The notes beneath the pieces were generated by a model. That model was not told the DNA's origin and did not search any database. It worked only from the letters and a program-made list of their open reading frames with translations. 64,000 nucleotides of DNA from assembly GCF_001659605.2 (NCBI RefSeq), contig NC_035176.2, forward strand, positions 19,361,122 to 19,425,121, written 5' to 3'. The position numbers were made by a program, and so were the translations under genes. This DNA is from Manihot esculenta (Eukaryota > Streptophyta > Magnoliopsida > Malpighiales > Euphorbiaceae). Positions 59,139-64,000 of the stretch are shown piece after piece; positions within the stretch are counted from its first letter, which is position 1; each line of letters starts with the position of its first letter.

Positions 59139-59858
59139 TACGAAGGAGATTTCACTATCTCTATAGTTTTCAAACTTACCCATTGAGATCCACATGAAGA
59201 TCTAAAAGTGTGTGTGAAAAGAAAGTTAGAGATATGCAATAACCCAACCACGAGAAAGCTCATTCTACCCAAAACCTCTTGGATAAATTTGAAGTTGGCT
59301 AAAGTAAAGTTGTAAGCCTCAGCGGATGTAAGGATACTGAGAGAGAAGATATCAAATATAAGCAGGACAATGAAGCAATGCATGCGAACATGAACCACAA
59401 GAAGTCAGATGAATGGGAGAGTGATTATTAATGGTCGTAATTTGAGCGGACCCACAAAGTCACATCCTCGGATTGTAACAAGCTTGCCGAATTGAGCAGA
59501 TCAGTTAGATACCAAGTCGGTAATTTTGGACTTGGCTTCCATAGAGTGTAGTAGCTAGATTGAACAGGTTAAAGAGGTTGGCAAGGTCGCTAATCAACGA
59601 TACAAGTATTATGATAGATGGACAGTGGAAGAGCTTGAGCAAGCCAATAAAATACACCGAGTAGGACAACCTTGATTGGTTGATGCACGATCTTGATTGG
59701 CTAATAGATGACTTAGGCAAGTCGATCATTGCTTGATCGGTGAAAGGACGGCAGCACAGTGCAAGTTTAGCTGGTTGACTCAGCCTACCGATGGAATAAA
59801 AAAGTAATGAGACTGACTGTTATTGTGCCCGCACGGATCCATCTGAGTGAGTATGATG
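59139..59858 (+). pseudogene. Decayed leader/gag start of Tat-type element
   Basis: No intact frame and no domain recognised; the assignment rests on position after the primer-binding site. Confidence 0.4.
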
Positions 59859-60999
59859 ACTGTTGACAGTGCGGTTGTCGAGACCGGTCAAAAATAACCT
59901 TTTTAACTACCAACAATATTAAAACTATAGACAGTGGAGAAAGGATCGTATCCACAGGGAATTGACACTTACTTACCTCTCTTGTTAGGACCAAATAAAA
60001 TAAAATAAAGTGCAAGTGCATGTAAAGTAAAAATGGGGGTTTTGAGATTGATTTGATTATACTAATAAAAAGAGCAATTAAAAAGAAAGCAGATAGTAAA
60101 TTAAGGATGTAACTATAATGGTAAAAACTCTAGTTGAAGATTCAGATTCACTTTAGTTGATGGGATTGATCATTGACTCATATGTTCCTTTGATGATTCA
60201 ATAAATTGGCCATGGAGATTGAAGAAGCTTCTTACCTCCATTATCTCTCCTCAGATTAAATCAATTAGGGAATGTCCTCCAATTAATTACTAATTAACAA
60301 GTTGTCAAAGAACGTCTTTGAGCCTTAGACCTTTTACAACAGTCAATCGCATTAAGAAATAGAGAGAACCAATTCTAGTTACCCAAATGTATGGAGACAC
60401 ACTAGATCATGCAATTCCCTTGGTTGTGCACCAAGTGTTCTTGTGCTTAAACGATTCAAGCGATTACGGACTTAAAACCATTCAAACTAACAATATATTA
60501 CTTTACAACAAAGAATCAATGTAGATCTTAAATAACAAAGCAATAATGTCTCAAAGCATGAAATCACATGAATACTGAATAACAAAAGATTAACAATCAA
60601 GTCCAAGTCTCTCAATCCACAATACAACTAAAGCTTCACTTGTTCTTCAACTAGAATGAAAAGGTTTCAGCCACTCATGGCTGAAACAAAAACCAAAAAA
60701 GAAAGGTAGAAGAAGAGAAGAAGAAGCCGAAGGAGGTGGAGGCGCGGTAGCCTTGCTTGATCCGGATGGGAGAAAGAGAAGAGTCTGAGAGTCTTTGCAA
60801 AATTCGTGGCTGCCAATGAGAGTACCTTTTTATAGAGATTAGATGCTGCCCTAGGTCTTCCTTGCTTCCTAATTAGTGTAGAGGCTGCCCATAATGCTGC
60901 CCATGCTCAACTTGCTGCCCAGGTGGTTGCAGAAGAGGAAAGAATCGGACTGCAAGGCTCTCAGATGGAAGGTGGCGTGCAGATGGCCTTCAGAATAGG

Positions 61000-62513
61000 T
61001 GATCAAGCATAATTTAGCCACATTTTTATCATAATTATTATTGTTTATTTACACATTTTTTAGTTTAATTTATGGTTTTTATCTTGTTTTTACAGAAAAG
61101 GAAGAAATTGGAAAATTGGAGAAAAAGTGCAGAAAATTGACAGAAAAGTGATTGGGTCAGTGATTTGCCCAAAACACTCAAATCACCGGGCAAATCACTT
61201 TGACAGCAGAAACCTGGAGGCAACAGGCAGAAGTGATATGGGCAAGTGATTTGCCCAAGACACTCGAAGACACTGGCCAAATCACTCGCAGAAGACAGAG
61301 AGCAAAAAAACTGGACTGACTCACAGAAAAGTGATTGGGTCAGTGATTTGCCCAAAACACTCAAATCACCGGGCAAATCACTTTGACAGCAGAAACTGAC
61401 AGAAGAGCGGGAAATTGGGCAGAAAACAGAAATCCGAATTTTCAGAAGTCCAATTCCAACCCAATCACTACCAACATAAAACCAAGAGTCACGAAAGAGC
61501 TTCTCATCCAAGAAATTCCAATTGCAATTAAATTTAACATCAAAAGAGGAGTCAAACACCAAATCAAAAAGGGATTTTGAAACCCTAGATGGATGGAATT
61601 CTTCAGCTATAAAAGGAGAGCCTCCAAACCAGCAGAGGCACCTTCTGATCAGGAACTCAGCACCTCTTCCTCTCGCCAGAAACTCTGCAGCTCTTCCCTT
61701 TTCTTTTCTTTTTCATCTTTTGTGTATTTAGTCTACCATGTGTGGCTAATTTTCATCTTTTCTAGTTGAAGTTGAGAATATTCAGATTTGTGATGAATTG
61801 GGAGGTTTAATACTCCATTGTTGAACTCTTGTTTATTTCAATATTTATGCAATCTGATCTTTTCCATAATTATTACTTTGTTTTTAGAATCAATAAGGGC
61901 CCATTGCTTTTAAATTGCTTAAGTGATAAATTGTTTGAATGATTTAGGTCCGTAATTGCTTAAATTGTTTGAACATAAATATAATCAATTGCATAACCTA
62001 GCCTTGACCACGCGGTTGGCAATGATAGAATTGGGTTTCTCTAAGTCTTAATGCGATCAACGGTTGTTCGATGCTAAATGCCCCAAGGACGTTCCTTGGC
62101 AACTTGTTGATCAGTGTTTGATTAGCGAACGTTTCCTAATCAAACTAGAACTAAGGAGGAATTTGGATTGTGAGAAGCGTCTTCCACAACCAAAACTGAT
62201 TTATTGAAATCAAATAGGAGTCTTTAATAATCAATGATCAATTCTGAACAAACTGGATCAGACTCACACTTCAGCTAGAATCTCTTTCTCATTGAAATTC
62301 CTTTTCAATTAAATTATTGTTCTCTTTTGCTTTTAGATTTTAACTCATCAAAACAAACCCCCCTCTTTTACTTACTTGTTATTACTTGCCTTAGTCATTA
62401 TTAGGAAGATACTTGGTGTCAATTTCCTGTGGTTCGACCCTATTTCCACTATTTACAAATTTATTTGTGATTGATAATAGGTTATTTTTGACGGCTTCGA
62501 CAACCGCCTATCA
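61000..62513 (+). mobile_element. Athila-type solo LTR, plus strand
   Basis: 1514 bp, TGATCAAGC to AACCGCCTATCA, target duplication ATAGG at 60995-60999 and 62514-62518. TATA box TATAAAAGG at 61608-61616. Its U3 holds the AGTGATTTGCCC palindrome array (61159-61382). Confidence 0.92.
61132..61400 (+). repeat. Inverted-repeat array AGTGATTTGCCC / GGGCAAATCACT
   Basis: Three stem-loops: 61159-61199 and 61342-61382 (perfect 12-bp arms, 17-base loop) and 61245-61286 (one mismatch). The flanking 75 bp is also directly repeated with a 183-bp period. Confidence 0.9.
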
Positions 62514-63089
62514 ATAGGAAAGGAGCGTACCTTGTGCTGGAAAAGGAAGGAAGAGTGATTCAAGGCTGCCAGAAGAGGAAGATGGCGCGCGTAGGTCTTC
62601 ATAAGGCAGGTGTGCACGCGACTTGAACCGAATCAGGAAGGAGAGGCGCACAGATTGTGCTCTGCAGAAGAGGCAGGTGCGCAGATGCTTCTGAATAGGA
62701 AGTATGAGTTGTCCAGATTTCCTATTTAGGTGGAGCCTCTTTTGAATCTTGAATCTGGACTAAATAAAGACCAAGTGCATTGAGATCTCCTCCCTGAATA
62801 GAGAGTGGCGTGCGGATCATGCTGCATAAAGAAGTTGGCGCGCGGTCATTGAATGCAGAAGGGAAAGTGCATCTGTCCAGTCTTTCCTTTTTAGGTGGAG
62901 CCTTCGTTTGAATTTGAATGCTGAACGCAGAAAGGGCAAGTGTGCCTTCATGAGATCTTGCTGCCTAAATTGGAAGATATGACTGCTGCAGTATGTGCAC
63001 ATCTTTGAACAAGGAAAGAAAGATTTGCGATTCGAATTTCAAATAATCTTCTGACTGAGCTTTCCTTATTTGCTTTTGCCTCTGCACTA

Positions 63090-63603
63090 GCCTTGACCAC
63101 GCGGTTGGCAAGGATAGAATTGGGTTTCTCTAAGTCTTAATGCGATCAACGGTTGTTCGATGATAAATGCCCCAAGGACGTTCCTTGGCAACTTGTTGAT
63201 CAATGTTTGATTAGCGAACGTTTCCTAATCAAACTAGAACTAAGGAGGAATTTGGATTGTGAGAAGCGTCTTCCACAACCAAAAATGATTTATTGAAATC
63301 AAATAGGAGTCTTTAATAATCAATGATCAATTCTGAACAAACTGGATCAGACTCACACTTCAGCTAGAATCTCTTTCTCATTGAAATTTTTTTTCAATTA
63401 AATTATTGTTCTCTTTTGCTTTTAGATTTTAACTCATCAAAACAAACCCCCCCTCTTTTACTTACTTGTTATTACTTGCCTTAGTCATTATTAGGAAGAT
63501 ACTTGGTGTCAATTCCCTGTGGTTCGACCCTATTTCCACTATTTACAAATTTATTTGTGATTGATAATAGGTTATTTTTGACGGCTTCGACAACCGCTTA
63601 TCA
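63090..63603 (+). repeat. Truncated 5' LTR of plus-strand Athila-type element
   Basis: Nearly identical to 62002-62513, the last third of the solo LTR. The first two thirds are missing; it directly abuts the truncated minus LTR. Confidence 0.88.
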
Positions 63604-63608
63604 AAAAT

Positions 63609-63626
63609 TGGCGCCGTTGCCGGGGA
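63609..63626 (+). other. Primer-binding site of plus-strand Athila-type element
   Basis: TGGCGCCGTTGCCGGGGA, identical to the site in element 2. Confidence 0.88.
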
Positions 63627-63654
63627 ATTGATCTAACTAACGTATTTTCCTTTT

Positions 63655-64000
63655 GTGACCAGGGCTGATAGTAAAGAAGCTCTTCTTTACGATCCTGAAA
63701 TTGAACGCACTGCCAAGACCTTACAAGCATGGCTACGGTAAGTATGTCTTTTCTCTCTTCTCAAATTTCTGAACTAACCTCTATGGTGAGAAATTATGGT
63801 ATAGGTCAAGCCCAACAACTTCAACAAGCACATGCAGGATTCTATGGACAGCCAAGACATAATCCCTACCTTGACACATACAATTCAGGTTGGGGAGACA
63901 ATATGAGCTATGGCTATACAAGGACAGACCACTACCATGACTACCAAAGAGATCTGCAATACAATCCATGTTGGGGGGACAATCCGAATTATGGCTATGC
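63655..64000 (+). pseudogene. Gag remnant of plus-strand Athila-type element (cut by window end)
   Basis: TRADSKEALLYDPEIERT follows a GTG where element 2 has its ATG; a TAA stops it at 63739-63741. From about 63760 the frame resumes with SQISELTSMVRNYG and NPYLDTYNSGWGDN, which correspond to the later half of gag in element 2. The capsid domain between is missing. The knuckle and pol would lie beyond the window. Confidence 0.75.

Larger units (their letters stand above)
59864..63089 (-). mobile_element. Athila-type LTR, minus strand, interrupted and truncated
   Basis: Begins TGACAGTGCGGTTGTCGAGACC like the element 2 LTR. Pieces 59864-60999 and 62519-63089 are separated by a solo LTR. TATA-like TATAAAAAGG on the minus strand near 60826-60836. 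The last few hundred bases, ending CTCTATCA in intact LTRs, are missing at 63089. Two imperfect copies of a roughly 165-bp unit with TTTAGGTGGAGCC lie at 62720-62925. Confidence 0.8.

Noticed and set aside
61065..61562. 165-codon minus-strand frame with internal repeats
   Set aside because: It is the antisense reading of the AGTGATTTGCCC array inside the solo LTR.

Overview
This is plant nuclear DNA (almost certainly a eudicot; a euphorb such as cassava or rubber is only a guess) made almost entirely of transposable elements. I found no host protein gene, rRNA, tRNA or CRISPR array. Everything recognisable as protein-coding belongs to Ty3/gypsy (Tekay-like chromoviruses, Athila, Tat) or Ty1/copia elements, and all of it is broken.

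Layout. 1-1808: end of a decayed Tat-lineage element (integrase remnant, then a 52/80-bp tandem repeat). 1814-8386: a Tekay-like element with 2.2-kb LTRs and a 5-bp target duplication; gag, protease and RT are deleted. 8403-43695: an old direct duplication of a roughly 6-6.5-kb unit (copy 1 from 8403 to 36570 with its insertions, copy 2 36712-43695), ending in the gag/leader/LTR side of a copia element. Copy 1 was split by a minus-strand solo LTR (11229-31171), itself split by an Athila-type element (11614-20195) and a young Tekay-like element (20548-29709); a second solo LTR lies at 31775-33907. Copy 2 holds a small solo LTR (36941-37300). 44760-57545: a decayed minus-strand copia element whose right LTR is split by another Tekay-like element (51570-57284). 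58298-59858: a Tat-type LTR with primer-binding site and decayed leader. 59864-64000: facing Athila-type LTRs, a solo LTR (61000-62513) and the start of a plus-strand Athila-type element running off the window.

Seven insertions have matching 5-bp target duplications (ACTCC, CAAGT, ATAGA, CTTTC, ATTAT, ATAAG, CTTGA), an eighth has ATAGG, and three are also supported by an empty site in the other copy of the duplication, so the nesting order is well supported.

Most unusual observations: (1) a 13-bp near-palindrome, TTCGGC-S-GCCGAA, occurs about 34 times exactly, in arrays inside the LTRs of two unrelated gypsy lineages and inside the coding region of the Athila element; (2) the Tekay-like LTRs carry conserved splice donor/acceptor pairs that look like a multi-exon leader, with the main palindrome array inside the first intron; (3) the Athila element runs from gag-protease to integrase in one frame with reverse transcriptase and RNase H missing, joined by a linker partly encoded by the palindrome; (4) another Athila-type LTR carries a different palindromic array at a similar position.
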